Assembly: GCF_013385145.1 (NCBI RefSeq)
Contig: NZ_JABZEC010000004.1
Coordinates: 1-64,000 of the forward strand
Length of the DNA: 64,000 nt
Reading direction: 5' to 3'
Source of the DNA: Bombilactobacillus apium
GTDB taxonomy: Bacteria > Bacillota > Bacilli > Lactobacillales > Lactobacillaceae
The translations under genes were made by a program, and so were the position numbers. Each line of letters opens with the position of its first letter. Position 1 is the first letter of the stretch. Of the stretch, positions 52,232 through 61,663 are shown one piece after another. Below the pieces are notes generated by a model that saw nothing but the letters and a program-made list of their open reading frames with translations, made no database searches and had not been told where the DNA came from.

Positions 52232-53394
52232 GCCATTTAGACAATGGCCTCGTGGTCTATCAACGATCCTTCCCGGGAAGTCCCTTGGCTGGAGTAACTT
52301 GTAAAATTCATTTAAATTCTCAATATCAAAACGGCCTTCCCCATCTCATCGAGCATCTTTTGGTCCACCAGATTCCGCGTCCTGATTGGATCAAAATTTC
52401 CGGAAGTACGACAGCTCACTTTATCGCTCTGCAAATTCTCGGTGAAAAAGCGGCCATTGCTGACTTTTTGCCTAATTATTGGAAACAATTCCAACATTTT
52501 CAAGTTACTTCTGAGCAATTAGAGCGGGAAAAAGCCGTCGTTCAACAAGAATTACGACATTATCAAGCTAGCTTAACGGAAAAGTTTGCTACCCAAGCTA
52601 GGGGAAAGATGTTCGATGCTCAGCAACCTTACCATGATGAAGTTTTAGGAAATATTCAGGATTTAGCAACTATCAAGACCGCTGATATCACTGACTTTTG
52701 TGAAAAACAACTGACGCCAAAGCAAGTAACTTTTCTGATTGCCGGAGATTGTTCCCAAAATCCTCTCGACTTGCTGAAAGTTTGGTCCCAATGGCCGACA
52801 CAGGCGACTGTCCCGCCAACTTCCAGTTCGGACTCCCCGGCTTTGCAAACTGAACCAGTCATTCTCGGGGATCCCCAAACAGCGCAAATCGCCCATTTAT
52901 CACTCATTACGCCGCTAACAACTCAACCTTTACCTCCGGCCATGATTTTAGCGCTTAGTTTAACTTTTTCTTTATTACAAACTGGGCCTTCAGCCCTATT
53001 GCAGCAATTACACCAAACGGTTCCCCAACTCTATATGGCCCAACCGCTGCCCTTATACCGAGGGTCGCAATTATACTTACAAATTTTATCAGCTTGTGCG
53101 CCTAACGATGCCCCTAAAACTATCAAAGGCCTCCAGCAAGCTTTGGCCCAACTAAAGACGCTCCAAGATCCGCAATTAACCGCGGCCTTTCGTGCCCTGA
53201 CTTTCCAACAAGATTGTCTTTTTGATGGCGTCGCTAGTAGTTTGGCCGCTTTTGCCCGCATGGATCCTTCTCAAGAAAAAATTGTTTCCTTAACTCAAGT
53301 CCACCGCAAGGCAATTTTAAAATCTTGGCAAGAGTTGACTACTACTTTAGCCTCCGACCAACAACCGTATAATATTTTATTAAAGTATCAATAG
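52207..53394 (+). CDS. M16-family zinc metallopeptidase of the peptide cluster
   Basis: A 395-residue M16 peptidase (pitrilysin/processing-peptidase type). The inverted zinc motif HLIEH is at residues 46-50, and Glu115 in VVQQELRHYQ is the probable third zinc ligand. The second, inactive M16 half follows (residues about 215-395). It begins inside the E1-like gene after CGGAG. In a peptide pathway it most likely removes or degrades the leader. A zinc site that looks intact argues that it is catalytic. No signal peptide, so it acts in the cytoplasm. Confidence 0.88.
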   Translation: MVNYSHSVSHLDNGLVVYQRSFPGSPLAGVTCKIHLNSQYQNGLPHLIEHLLVHQIPRPDWIKISGSTTAHFIALQILGEKAAIADFLPNYWKQFQHFQVTSEQLEREKAVVQQELRHYQASLTEKFATQARGKMFDAQQPYHDEVLGNIQDLATIKTADITDFCEKQLTPKQVTFLIAGDCSQNPLDLLKVWSQWPTQATVPPTSSSDSPALQTEPVILGDPQTAQIAHLSLITPLTTQPLPPAMILALSLTFSLLQTGPSALLQQLHQTVPQLYMAQPLPLYRGSQLYLQILSACAPNDAPKTIKGLQQALAQLKTLQDPQLTAAFRALTFQQDCLFDGVASSLAAFARMDPSQEKIVSLTQVHRKAILKSWQELTTTLASDQQPYNILLKYQ

Positions 53395-53402
53395 GAGTGC
53401 CT

Positions 53403-54998
53403 ATGACTCTCAAATATGCTCCCATCTGGCAAATCATTCTCTATGTAGTTCTCGCCCTAGCTAAAGGATTACAGGTGGTCTTTGTTGCCTACATCTTTCA
53501 GCAATTTATTAATTTCGCCCAAGCTCCCACCGGGAGCTTAGGATTGCTCACTCTAGGGGCCTTAGGCGGTTTGCTAGTTTTTGGCGGCCTCAGTATTGTT
53601 TATCAATTTATCACGACCAAAATTGTCGCCACTATTAATTTACGCTTGAAAAGTCAAGCCGCAACTGCCCTTCTCCAAACACGCCCGGAGCAGAATAATC
53701 TGGACACTTCTTTTTTAACTAATGACCTCAAACAAATCGAAACTGCCCGCATCCAAGCTGAACTAAAAATTATCTTTAACGCTGGCCAATTCATTGAAGC
53801 CTTGATTGCTGCTCTGGTCAGTTCTTGGTCCTTAGCTCTGATTTTCCTAGTCGCGGCCTTAGCTCCGGCTACTATTCAAAAGCTCTTTGGACAAGCCATT
53901 GCTCAACGGGCCGCGCACTGGCAAATTGCCAACCGCCACTATACTCGAACCGTCCAAGACACTGTCACCGGGGTTGGCTTAGCCCAGCTCTATCAGGTCG
54001 GAGCCACCTTCCAAAAACGTTTCGCGCAAGCTGCTCAAAAAATGGAAACCGCTTTACAGCAGACCAACTGGCTGCAAGCTACTGCCACGGAGGTAACCAC
54101 CACCGGAGCCTATATCTGTAGTCTAATCATCCCCTTTGCATTTGGAATTTACTTCGTCGTTCATGGACAGATTTCCTTGGGAACTTTCATGATGATTACC
54201 CAATTAGCCAACAATTTCATTAATCCGATCGTCAATATTTTCAGTGCCCTTAATGATCGCCACACCACCAGTCCCATCTGGCAACAATTACAAGCTAGTC
54301 TCGCCAACAGGTCAACTTTTCCCCCAGCAAAATTAACTCCCGGACCAACTTTTCAGCAGCTTGAACTCCAAGACGCTACCGTCGTCTTAGGGGAACAAAC
54401 TATTTTTCGAGGGCTCAACTTAAGGGTGAAAGCCGGTGAAAAAGTGTTGCTCAAAGCTCCCTCTGGTTGGGGAAAATCGACCCTCCTCCAGGTTTTGACC
54501 GGAAATTATCGGCTTACTGCCGGCAAATACTTAATTAACGGTCTTGATTGTACGGGTAATTGGGAGCAAGCCCATCAATACTGTGCCGTCATCCAACAGG
54601 AACCTTTTATTTTAGACGATACTTTGCGCTACAACATTACTCTCGGACGTCCCTTAAGTTTGGAACAATTAACACAAGCCGCTACTCAAGCTGGCTTAAG
54701 TGATTTAGTTGCTACTAAAGGTTGGAATTATCAAGTCGGTCCCCACGGCCAAAATCTTTCGGGAGGACAAAATCAACGCTTGGAAATCGCGCGCGCTTTA
54801 GTGGCTCAACGACCTTTACTCTTGGCCGACGAAGCAACTTCCGCTTTAGACCCCCACTTAGCTCAACAAATTCATCAAATCTTCTTACGAGATTTTCCAG
54901 GAACAGTGATTGAAGTTGCTCACCAAATTAGCCCTGCTGATCAAAGACTTTTCGATCGCATTTTAGATTTAACAGAATTGGGCACTCCCACTGCTTAA
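53403..54998 (+). CDS. ABC exporter (membrane and ATPase domains) of the peptide cluster
   Basis: A 531-residue half-transporter with an N-terminal six-helix domain and a C-terminal ATPase: Walker A KAPSGWGKST, signature LSGGQNQR, Walker B LLLADEATSALD. It has no C39 peptidase domain, so leader removal must come from elsewhere, presumably the M16 protein just upstream. I use the ATG at 53403; AGGAG of its ribosome site overlaps the peptidase stop codon, and the GTG at 53397 is too close to it. It probably exports the finished peptide as a homodimer. Confidence 0.88.
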   Translation: MTLKYAPIWQIILYVVLALAKGLQVVFVAYIFQQFINFAQAPTGSLGLLTLGALGGLLVFGGLSIVYQFITTKIVATINLRLKSQAATALLQTRPEQNNLDTSFLTNDLKQIETARIQAELKIIFNAGQFIEALIAALVSSWSLALIFLVAALAPATIQKLFGQAIAQRAAHWQIANRHYTRTVQDTVTGVGLAQLYQVGATFQKRFAQAAQKMETALQQTNWLQATATEVTTTGAYICSLIIPFAFGIYFVVHGQISLGTFMMITQLANNFINPIVNIFSALNDRHTTSPIWQQLQASLANRSTFPPAKLTPGPTFQQLELQDATVVLGEQTIFRGLNLRVKAGEKVLLKAPSGWGKSTLLQVLTGNYRLTAGKYLINGLDCTGNWEQAHQYCAVIQQEPFILDDTLRYNITLGRPLSLEQLTQAATQAGLSDLVATKGWNYQVGPHGQNLSGGQNQRLEIARALVAQRPLLLADEATSALDPHLAQQIHQIFLRDFPGTVIEVAHQISPADQRLFDRILDLTELGTPTA

Positions 54999-55017
54999 AA
55001 ACTCCCCAGAACAAATA

Positions 55018-55052
55018 AACTGACTCTCCAGTAAGGGTCAGTTTTCTTTTTT
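55018..55052 (+). terminator. Terminator of the NWFFI peptide operon
   Basis: AAACTGAC and GGTCAGTTTT pair around CTCCAGTAAG and are followed by CTTTTTT. It closes the operon 20 bp after the exporter gene. Confidence 0.8.
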
Positions 55053-55086
55053 ACTAAAATTTTCACTTGGCAAAGGGAACCCTTGT

Positions 55087-56275
55087 CTAATCATGGCGAC
55101 CAAGGTAAAAACAAAGACTCAAGAGGCCTGAAACAAGCATGAAGTTAATTATTAGAACTAAATATACTGGGACACTGGCAACCAAAGCACTTGTCCCTAA
55201 TAAGACTAAGAGCGAGGCGCAACGACTCAAGGTGAGTTGAAGGAAGTCAAAGCACTAATTCTCGTCGGCGAAATAATTTGTGCAAAGTAAGTTTTACAAG
55301 GATAATCCAGCAAGCTGTAGGCAAAAACAAAGGCTAAGTAGATTAGAGCCATTAACCAACGCTGCCGTCCCCAAAAGACTAAGGCTAAGAGACAACTTCC
55401 CGCAAAGATCAAAGCCCAACTGCGACGGGAAGGCAGTCGAGTCAGGGGCACACTACAAGCCAAAATCGAGATAGCTTGAAATAATAAGTAAATTAGACTA
55501 AAAATTGCTTTGGGAAATTTTGACTCCAATAAGAAAGCCTGCCATAACTGATAATGGGTCTGGAAAAAGATTTGCATGACGACATTTAAGAGGACAATCA
55601 TACCTAGTCGCGGTTGTGTTCGTAACTCCTGCAAACTAGTCTGCAGATGCTGGTGAATTTTACGAGTCATTTTGGGCGAACTTTCAGCAGGCAGCCAAGT
55701 TTGTAAACCATGATATTGCCAAATTACTAGTCCACTAGCAATTAAGGTCACCCCAAAGGCTAAAATATAAATCTGGCCACCGATGACAAAATACAAGTTG
55801 CCCCCCAATAAACTACCTAAAATCAAAGCTCTAAAATAGATTCGCTGATCATTTTTGACAAAGGGATCAACTTGGGCGCCTTCTCCCAAATACTTGAGAT
55901 CATTAATTATCTGGGCATCAATCGTTCCACTCCACAAAACTGAAGAAATCCCATATAAAATCCAGGCCAAGACTAGAACCGGAAAAAAATGTCCCCAACA
56001 GATTAGGAGAAACATTTCCAACAACAAGGCATTGGCCAATAAATAAATTATTTTCTTAAAATATAAATCAGCCCAAACGCCGTTGGGAAATTCACACAGC
56101 AAAACCAAGCCACTGAAACTGGCTTCAATGAGCATAATTGTGCTAAAGTCAGCCCCTTATCCAATAAGAGGACTGTTAAAATCGCATGAGGTAAAGATAA
56201 AGCCACGGTGACTAAAGCCAAGGCCCCGTAATAAATTCTCTGATTACGTCGCAACTGTTCGAGCATCAATCCCAC
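55087..56275 (-). pseudogene. MFS transporter with two frameshifts
   Basis: Three frames join into one twelve-helix MFS protein of about 396 residues. They are MLEQLRRNQRIYYGALALVT... (to about 56140), then IEASFSGLVLLCEFPNGVWA... (to about 55235, ending ISALTSFNSP), then CASLLVLLGTSALVASVPVY to a stop at 55087. A one-base loss near 56136-56145 and another shift near 55230-55236 explain the breaks. It is convergent with the NWFFI peptide operon and could have been its self-protection or export gene; that is inference. Confidence 0.85.
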
Positions 56276-56354
56276 CTCAGATCAAAAAAACATTAATTGA
56301 TGCGCACTATATCATAATTTATTAGTTGACGCAAAAACAGAGTATTTCCCCGAG

Positions 56355-56552
56355 TTAGATTTTAAAGAAGCTGATAATTCCCATGATGACCATAACTACG
56401 GCAAAAAAGTAGCCGAAATAGAGGGTCGCCAAAGAAAAGTGCGAGCTAGAAGATGTCTGTTGCTGTTTCAAAACTCGAAAGTAGCGTTGAGTATTAATAA
56501 ATTCCAGAATCCCCAAAATAATCGCGAAAATTCCTAATAATAGATTAAACAT
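56355..56552 (-). CDS. Small two-helix membrane protein (immunity-like), copy 1
   Basis: A 65-residue protein with two hydrophobic helices (NLLLGIFAIILGILEFI and YFGYFFAVVMVIMGII) joined by a polar loop, RVLKQQQTSSSSHFSL. It aligns along its whole length with the protein at 62919-63110, including INxxxYFR and QFSL/HFSL. GGAGGG lies before the ATG at 56552. It lies downstream of the peptide exporter genes while its homologue follows the bacteriocin gene, so both may give producer immunity. Confidence 0.7.
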   Translation of the reverse strand: MFNLLLGIFAIILGILEFINTQRYFRVLKQQQTSSSSHFSLATLYFGYFFAVVMVIMGIISFFKI

Positions 56553-56768
56553 TGTTTTTCCCTCCAATAGTAAGAGTTAGTCTGAAATGGTTGTAGGACG
56601 GTCTTGCTAGTGAAACAAACCTTAACTGGAAATAATTTGACCTTGATTTCTCTTTGGATGATATTCGAGACAGGTAATTTCTCCTCTTTAATGTCATTGA
56701 GAACCTCTTCAATCTTACTTCTAAAAAAATAATTATAGACTTAATAGTCAATACAAAAGTTTTAAAAC

Positions 56769-58151
56769 TCAATTATTCTGATCAGATTGTCCTAAAAAAT
56801 AATTTTTATAATAAGCAAAAAATGATTCTTTCCCCGTAATAATGGAACCCTGGCCAACCATTCCATAGTGTAAATTATTACTTTGCTTAGTGGGGATTCT
56901 GGCTAAGGCCTCTACAACATAAAAATTACTTTTATTAATTGTTACTGGTGCCACACTAATTGTTTCAATTTTTCCCTCTAATATAATAGGAGTGGAAACA
57001 TTTCGGATAATTTTTAATCTTAATTTCTGTCCCTTTTTAATTGTTGAAATATCTCGAGGTTCAACATAAGACTTAATTTTAACAAATTTATTTCTCCCCA
57101 ATACTGGATAAACCTGAGCGATTGGATTCCCCATTCCTATTAATTTAGAATGTTCATCAGGATTAAGAATATGAATCATACCAGAAATTGGTGCTTTAAC
57201 CTCCAGATCCTTAGTAGAGCTTTGCACACTTTTTATTTTTAAATTATTTTCATCTTTTTTCTGTTCCAATTCAACTTTCGATTCTGAACAGGACTTTAGT
57301 TGTTCATTTTGCAAGCTTAAAATTTTTTGATTATTTGAGGCAATATTATATTGATTAGAATCAAAATTTTCCAATTCTATCTTTTGTTGTGTAGAACTTT
57401 GAATAGTATTTCTTAATTGATCCACATGCTGCTGCAAGTTATTTAAATATTCTTCTTTATTGGCACTTCTTTCTGCCTCTGAAAGGTCCCTATTTTGCTT
57501 TTCATAATCTTGATAAATATAACTATACTTAGAATTTCGAGGACGTATTCCAGATTTAATAGCACTAATAACATCTATATAAGAGTTCAATTGACTTTGA
57601 TTTATTTGCAAACTAGAATTAATATTATTAGTAATTTGGCTTTTTTTACTATTCTCCTGACTAGATTTTTGTTTTAAATTACTATTTTCCAAAAGATATA
57701 CTTGGCGTTGATTGCTATAACTGTTATAAAGATCCTCATAACCAAACTTATCATTTCCAAAAAAAAGATTTCGATTTTGTTGAATACTAGTCTTCAAGGT
57801 CTCAAGAGCACTAATCTGTTGTTGCATTAAATCATTTTGTCGTCGTAATAAATCTAGTTGACGATTAATTGAATCGGATTGATAGGTAACTAGCGGCTTT
57901 CCTTTATGAACTAAATGACCCTCTTTAAGATAATTATGGATAATTTTATTATTACTTGTAGATTGAATAATTGGAACCGCTTTCCCTGAATCAACTTGCC
58001 CTCCAGACTGAATTGTAATTTCACGTTGGCAGAATAACGAAAAAATTACTACTAGTATTACTAATAACGTCACGGGAATAATAATCATTGTTGAAAAATT
58101 ACTAAAACGTTTATCATAAAATTCGCTACTCTCTAAAATCGATTTATCCAT
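56769..58151 (-). CDS. Bacteriocin export accessory protein (HlyD/LcnD-like)
   Basis: A 460-residue membrane-fusion-type protein. It has a short cytoplasmic start (MDKSILESSEFYDKRFSNFS), one transmembrane helix (about residues 25-45), a split lipoyl-like domain, a long coiled coil rich in Gln, Asn and Ser, and a beta-barrel end. Proteins like LcnD and MesE assist C39 exporters in this way. The ATG at 58151 overlaps the ABC gene by 8 bp and follows GGGG. The high AT content matches the rest of the bacteriocin locus. Confidence 0.88.
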   Translation of the reverse strand: MDKSILESSEFYDKRFSNFSTMIIIPVTLLVILVVIFSLFCQREITIQSGGQVDSGKAVPIIQSTSNNKIIHNYLKEGHLVHKGKPLVTYQSDSINRQLDLLRRQNDLMQQQISALETLKTSIQQNRNLFFGNDKFGYEDLYNSYSNQRQVYLLENSNLKQKSSQENSKKSQITNNINSSLQINQSQLNSYIDVISAIKSGIRPRNSKYSYIYQDYEKQNRDLSEAERSANKEEYLNNLQQHVDQLRNTIQSSTQQKIELENFDSNQYNIASNNQKILSLQNEQLKSCSESKVELEQKKDENNLKIKSVQSSTKDLEVKAPISGMIHILNPDEHSKLIGMGNPIAQVYPVLGRNKFVKIKSYVEPRDISTIKKGQKLRLKIIRNVSTPIILEGKIETISVAPVTINKSNFYVVEALARIPTKQSNNLHYGMVGQGSIITGKESFFAYYKNYFLGQSDQNN

Positions 58152-60318
58152 TATTATCATCCCCCGTGGCATGTAAAAGTTGATAATATTCCCCTCTTAG
58201 ATGAACCAATTCTTGATGTGTACCTTGTTCTATCAATTTACCATGCTTCAAAACAACAATATTGTTAGTCTTCTGAGCAATAGCTAAGCGATGAGCAATG
58301 AAAATGATCGTTTTATTCAGATCTAATAGTTCATCTATCAGATGCGCCTCTGTGATCGCATCTAATCCACTAGTAGATTCATCTAAAATAAGAACTTGAG
58401 CCGGAGATAGCAATGCTCGAGCAATAGTAATTCTTTGTTTTTGACCACCAGATAAAATATCTCCATTCTCATCCAAGGGTGTTTCATATTGAAGAGACAT
58501 TTTTTCAATATCAGTTTGAATTTGTGCAATTGCACAGGCCTGACGGATATCTTCAAAGGTTACATCCTTACGATTTCCTAATTTTAGATTTTCTAAAATA
58601 GTTCCAGAAAAAACATAAGGAGTCTGTGGAACATAAATAATTTGACTTCGCAGTGTTTCTTTATCAATTTCGATCAAATTATTTTTGTTAATCAGGACTC
58701 TTCCGGCAGATGGATCAAAAAAACTAACCAAGAGTTTAACTAAAGTCGATTTTCCCGAGCCGCTCATTCCTACAATTGTCAATTTAGATTGCGGCTGAAT
58801 AGTTAGATTAATATCGTTAAGGACATCTTCACCATAACCATATTTATAATGGATATGTTCCAAAACTATTGGTCCTTGGAGAGATTCAATATTTTTAATT
58901 GGTCTTTGTTGCTTAAATTCTGAATCAATAAAATATATTTCGCTTAATCTATTATTAGCCACCTTAGCACTTTGTAACTTGGGCTGGAGATTGATGATAT
59001 TTTGGAGGGGATTTGTAAAATATGTTAATAACGCATTAAAAGTCATCAATTGTCCTATAGTTAAAACATTACGAACTACCAAATTTGACCCAATCCATAA
59101 GACAACTACCCCGAGTCCAAGCTGAACAAACAATTTTAAGGCCTGCTGCAATTGGTCTATTTTTGTGTATTTTAAATTTTTCCTTAATAAATCAACAAAT
59201 TCTTGATCTACCTTTTGATAGCTTTGTTGTTCGCTTGAAAGAGCCTTAATAGTTTCAATTCCATGTAGATCTTCAATAATTGATGAATCTAGTATCGCAC
59301 CACTTTCCATCTGCTTTCGATTCAAAGTTTCAAAGGGTTTATTAAAGATCCAAATAATAATACTATAAATTGGCAAAGCTACTAAAGTAATCAAAAATAG
59401 AATACCATTTTGCAGCGTTAAGACGATCGCCATAATAACTACTATCGTTAAATCTAAGCCAACCGAAATAATAGAACTAGCTAAAGCATCAATAATTTTG
59501 TTAGCATCATTAAATCGCGAAATAATATCTCCCGTTTTACGAGTAGTAAAAAAAGACATTGGCAATTCAAAGATATGACGAATATATCCCAAAATGATAT
59601 CAATCGAAAGTCTTTGACCTAAAATCGCCAACAAGAAATTTTCAGCATAAGAAAATAACGCCTGAAAAATGTAAGCAACAATTAATCCTATCGCAATTAG
59701 AGATAAAGTATGCATCGTGTTATTAGGAATATAAGTATCAATAATACTTTGAAGGAAATAGGAACCCAGAATACTGATTAGGGTAACCAAAAGAGCCGCT
59801 AAAATAATATTAATTAAAAGTTGCTTTTGTTTCAAAATAACTGGCAAAAATTGAAACAATGAATCTGATTTTTTATCTTTAACTGGCTTATAAGTAGAAG
59901 TTGGTGCAAAAAAGAGAGCTACTCCACTCCACTCTTGAGCAAATTGTTTGCGTGGCATCTTAGTAATCTGGATATCAGGATTAGGATCAGCTATCAAAAT
60001 ATTTTTTCCAGTAGCTTGAAGTACTACATAATAATGAAGTAATCCTCCTTCTTTAATCACATGAGCAATAAAAGGGTATGGAATATCCTGTAAATCAAAT
60101 AAAGTCATATCAGCTTGAATTGCCCGAACTTCAAGATCAAAATGCTCCGCCGCTTTTTTGAGTCCCAGAGCCGTTGTCCCTTCATTGTTTGTTTTCGTAA
60201 AATTACGTAATTTGGCTAGTGAAAACTGTGAACCATAATTTTTCAAAATCATGGCCAAAGAAGCTACCCCACAATCTTCTTCATCAACTTGTGCTACATA
60301 AATTTTTTTAAGATTCAT
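58144..60318 (-). CDS. C39 peptidase-containing ABC bacteriocin exporter
   Basis: A 724-residue transporter. The N-terminal C39 cysteine protease has Cys16 (DEEDCGVASLAM), His95 (LLHYYVVL) and Asp111 (ADPNP). Six helices follow and then the ATPase: Walker A VGMSGSGKST, signature LSGGQKQR, Walker B ILDESTSGLD. It cleaves double-glycine leaders while exporting the peptide. Its obvious substrate is the GG-type precursor at 63206-63373. AGGTGGGAGA precedes the start. Confidence 0.95.
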   Translation of the reverse strand: MNLKKIYVAQVDEEDCGVASLAMILKNYGSQFSLAKLRNFTKTNNEGTTALGLKKAAEHFDLEVRAIQADMTLFDLQDIPYPFIAHVIKEGGLLHYYVVLQATGKNILIADPNPDIQITKMPRKQFAQEWSGVALFFAPTSTYKPVKDKKSDSLFQFLPVILKQKQLLINIILAALLVTLISILGSYFLQSIIDTYIPNNTMHTLSLIAIGLIVAYIFQALFSYAENFLLAILGQRLSIDIILGYIRHIFELPMSFFTTRKTGDIISRFNDANKIIDALASSIISVGLDLTIVVIMAIVLTLQNGILFLITLVALPIYSIIIWIFNKPFETLNRKQMESGAILDSSIIEDLHGIETIKALSSEQQSYQKVDQEFVDLLRKNLKYTKIDQLQQALKLFVQLGLGVVVLWIGSNLVVRNVLTIGQLMTFNALLTYFTNPLQNIINLQPKLQSAKVANNRLSEIYFIDSEFKQQRPIKNIESLQGPIVLEHIHYKYGYGEDVLNDINLTIQPQSKLTIVGMSGSGKSTLVKLLVSFFDPSAGRVLINKNNLIEIDKETLRSQIIYVPQTPYVFSGTILENLKLGNRKDVTFEDIRQACAIAQIQTDIEKMSLQYETPLDENGDILSGGQKQRITIARALLSPAQVLILDESTSGLDAITEAHLIDELLDLNKTIIFIAHRLAIAQKTNNIVVLKHGKLIEQGTHQELVHLRGEYYQLLHATGDDNNG

Positions 60319-60719
60319 AGTTTATCTCCCACCTAAAAAATTAAGACAAAAATTCCTGGGAAATGTAAAAGATTTTTACCCATCTAGACTACAAAATATA
60401 AATTTAGATAATAATAACTGTTATTAATCTATCCAAAGAATTACCTAAATACAAGCTTGTTATTTAAGACATTCCTAACTCTTCCTCGTATTATATAAAT
60501 TAATTTAGATAGGCTTTAGTTAACCACTTATATCTTGGCCTCTATATGATAATTTTTAATTGCTATTTACTTTAATTATTTGTTACATACTGTAATTTTC
60601 TACGGCTTTTCTATCTAAAAAACATACTACTCAGACCAATCTTCTAATATACTCATATGCTATTCCAATTTCTTGGTTATGCTACGATTCATGATAGTAA
60701 GTATCCACCAGCATAGCTG
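60319..60719. other. AT-rich gap upstream of the exporter gene
   Basis: About 400 bp between the exporter start and the IS200 element. I saw no second double-glycine peptide on either strand. A promoter for the exporter genes is expected here because the IS element separates them from the precursor, but no clear -35/-10 pair could be chosen by eye. Confidence 0.4.
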
Positions 60720-61385
60720 CTCTAGAAGGGCTCCACCTGGCACAAAAAGCCCCTTTAAGGGGCCCAACAAAACACTATCAACCGCTAACTATTCTTATTT
60801 ACTCTCTACTATTTCTTAAAGGGATCTAGATACTCTCTCTTACTGATACTATCTTGGACACGATCTTCGGCTTCCCGTTCCCAAATATATTTTTGAATAA
60901 TTTTCTAATTTAATCCCACGGTACTGACATAGTACCCGCGCGCCCAAAAGCTTCGATTTCCATAATTATATTTTAAGTTAGCGTGCCGCTCGTGAATGAT
61001 TACGGCACTACGTCCTTTTAAATTGCCCACAAACTGGGAAACACTCAGTTTTGGGAGGAATTCGAACCAACATATGAATGTGATCTGGCATCGCATGGGC
61101 TTCGATAATCTCTACTTCTTTCAGCTCACAGAGCCTTCTTAAAATACGGCCAATGTCGATTCTTAATTCACCATAAATCACCTTACGTCGATACTTGGGT
61201 ATAAAAACTAGATGATACTTACAATTCCATCTAGTGTATGCTAAGCTATTAGCGTCTTGTTTCAAGACCAAAAAAACTTCCTTTCGATTTAGTTATGGTT
61301 GATAGCCAAAAACTATTATCTCGAAAGGAAGTTTTTCATGCTAAAGCTGTTTTGTCCCCCACAAGTAAAACTTGTGGTTTATTCG
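60720..61385 (-). mobile_element. IS200/IS605-type element inside the bacteriocin locus
   Basis: The element contains one decayed tnpA and the structural hairpins of this group. These are GCCCCTTTAAGGGGC near 60749-60763 at one end, CCACAAGTAAAACTTGTGG (61359-61377) at the other, and an internal long hairpin (AACTTCCTTTCGA / TCGAAAGGAAGTT, 61275-61335) before tnpA. It differs from the IS200-like fragments at 4186 and 24341. Ends are approximate. Confidence 0.75.
60809..61271 (-). pseudogene. IS200-type transposase tnpA with frameshift and nonsense codon
   Basis: The N-terminal part (YTRWNCKYHLVFIPKYRRKV, then AHAMPDHIHMLVRIPPK) carries the HxH metal motif. The frame then shifts near 61025-61045, continues as LSVSQFVGNLKGRSAVIIHE to YYVSTVGLN, meets a TAG, and goes on as KIIQKYIWEREAEDRVQDSI. 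The Y1 tyrosine region is thus split from the metal site. Transposition from this copy is not expected. Confidence 0.85.
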
Positions 61386-61663
61386 ATCGTATTAACAAAA
61401 AATGTGGAAAAATAATTTAAAATTATTATTTTTCCACATACTATAATCACCATTAATAATTACACAAGTGTTTATATTCCTCACGTGTTTGAAACTAAAC
61501 AAATACCGTTATGATCAAAGTAGAAGATAATCAAGAATCTAAAATAGATCACCTAAAGTCATAACTAACTATCATAAATCTCTAAATATAATGTCTTATA
61601 TCCGAGTCATATTTTAACTATCCTACAACTAAAGTGACTAAAAATTAAATAACAATTGAACAT
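61386..61663. other. Gap between IS200 element and glycosyltransferase
   Basis: About 280 bp of AT-rich DNA. No gene with a ribosome site is visible on either strand, and I see no convincing terminator for the glycosyltransferase gene. Confidence 0.4.

Noticed and set aside
56545-56772. 75-residue minus-strand frame between the HlyD-like gene and the small membrane protein
   Set aside because: No ribosome site, very basic composition without family resemblance, and it overlaps the start of the better gene at 56552.
61500-61560. Seventeen-codon plus-strand frame MIKVEDNQESKIDHLKS
   Set aside because: No ribosome site, no leader or core pattern, and opposite to the bacteriocin genes.
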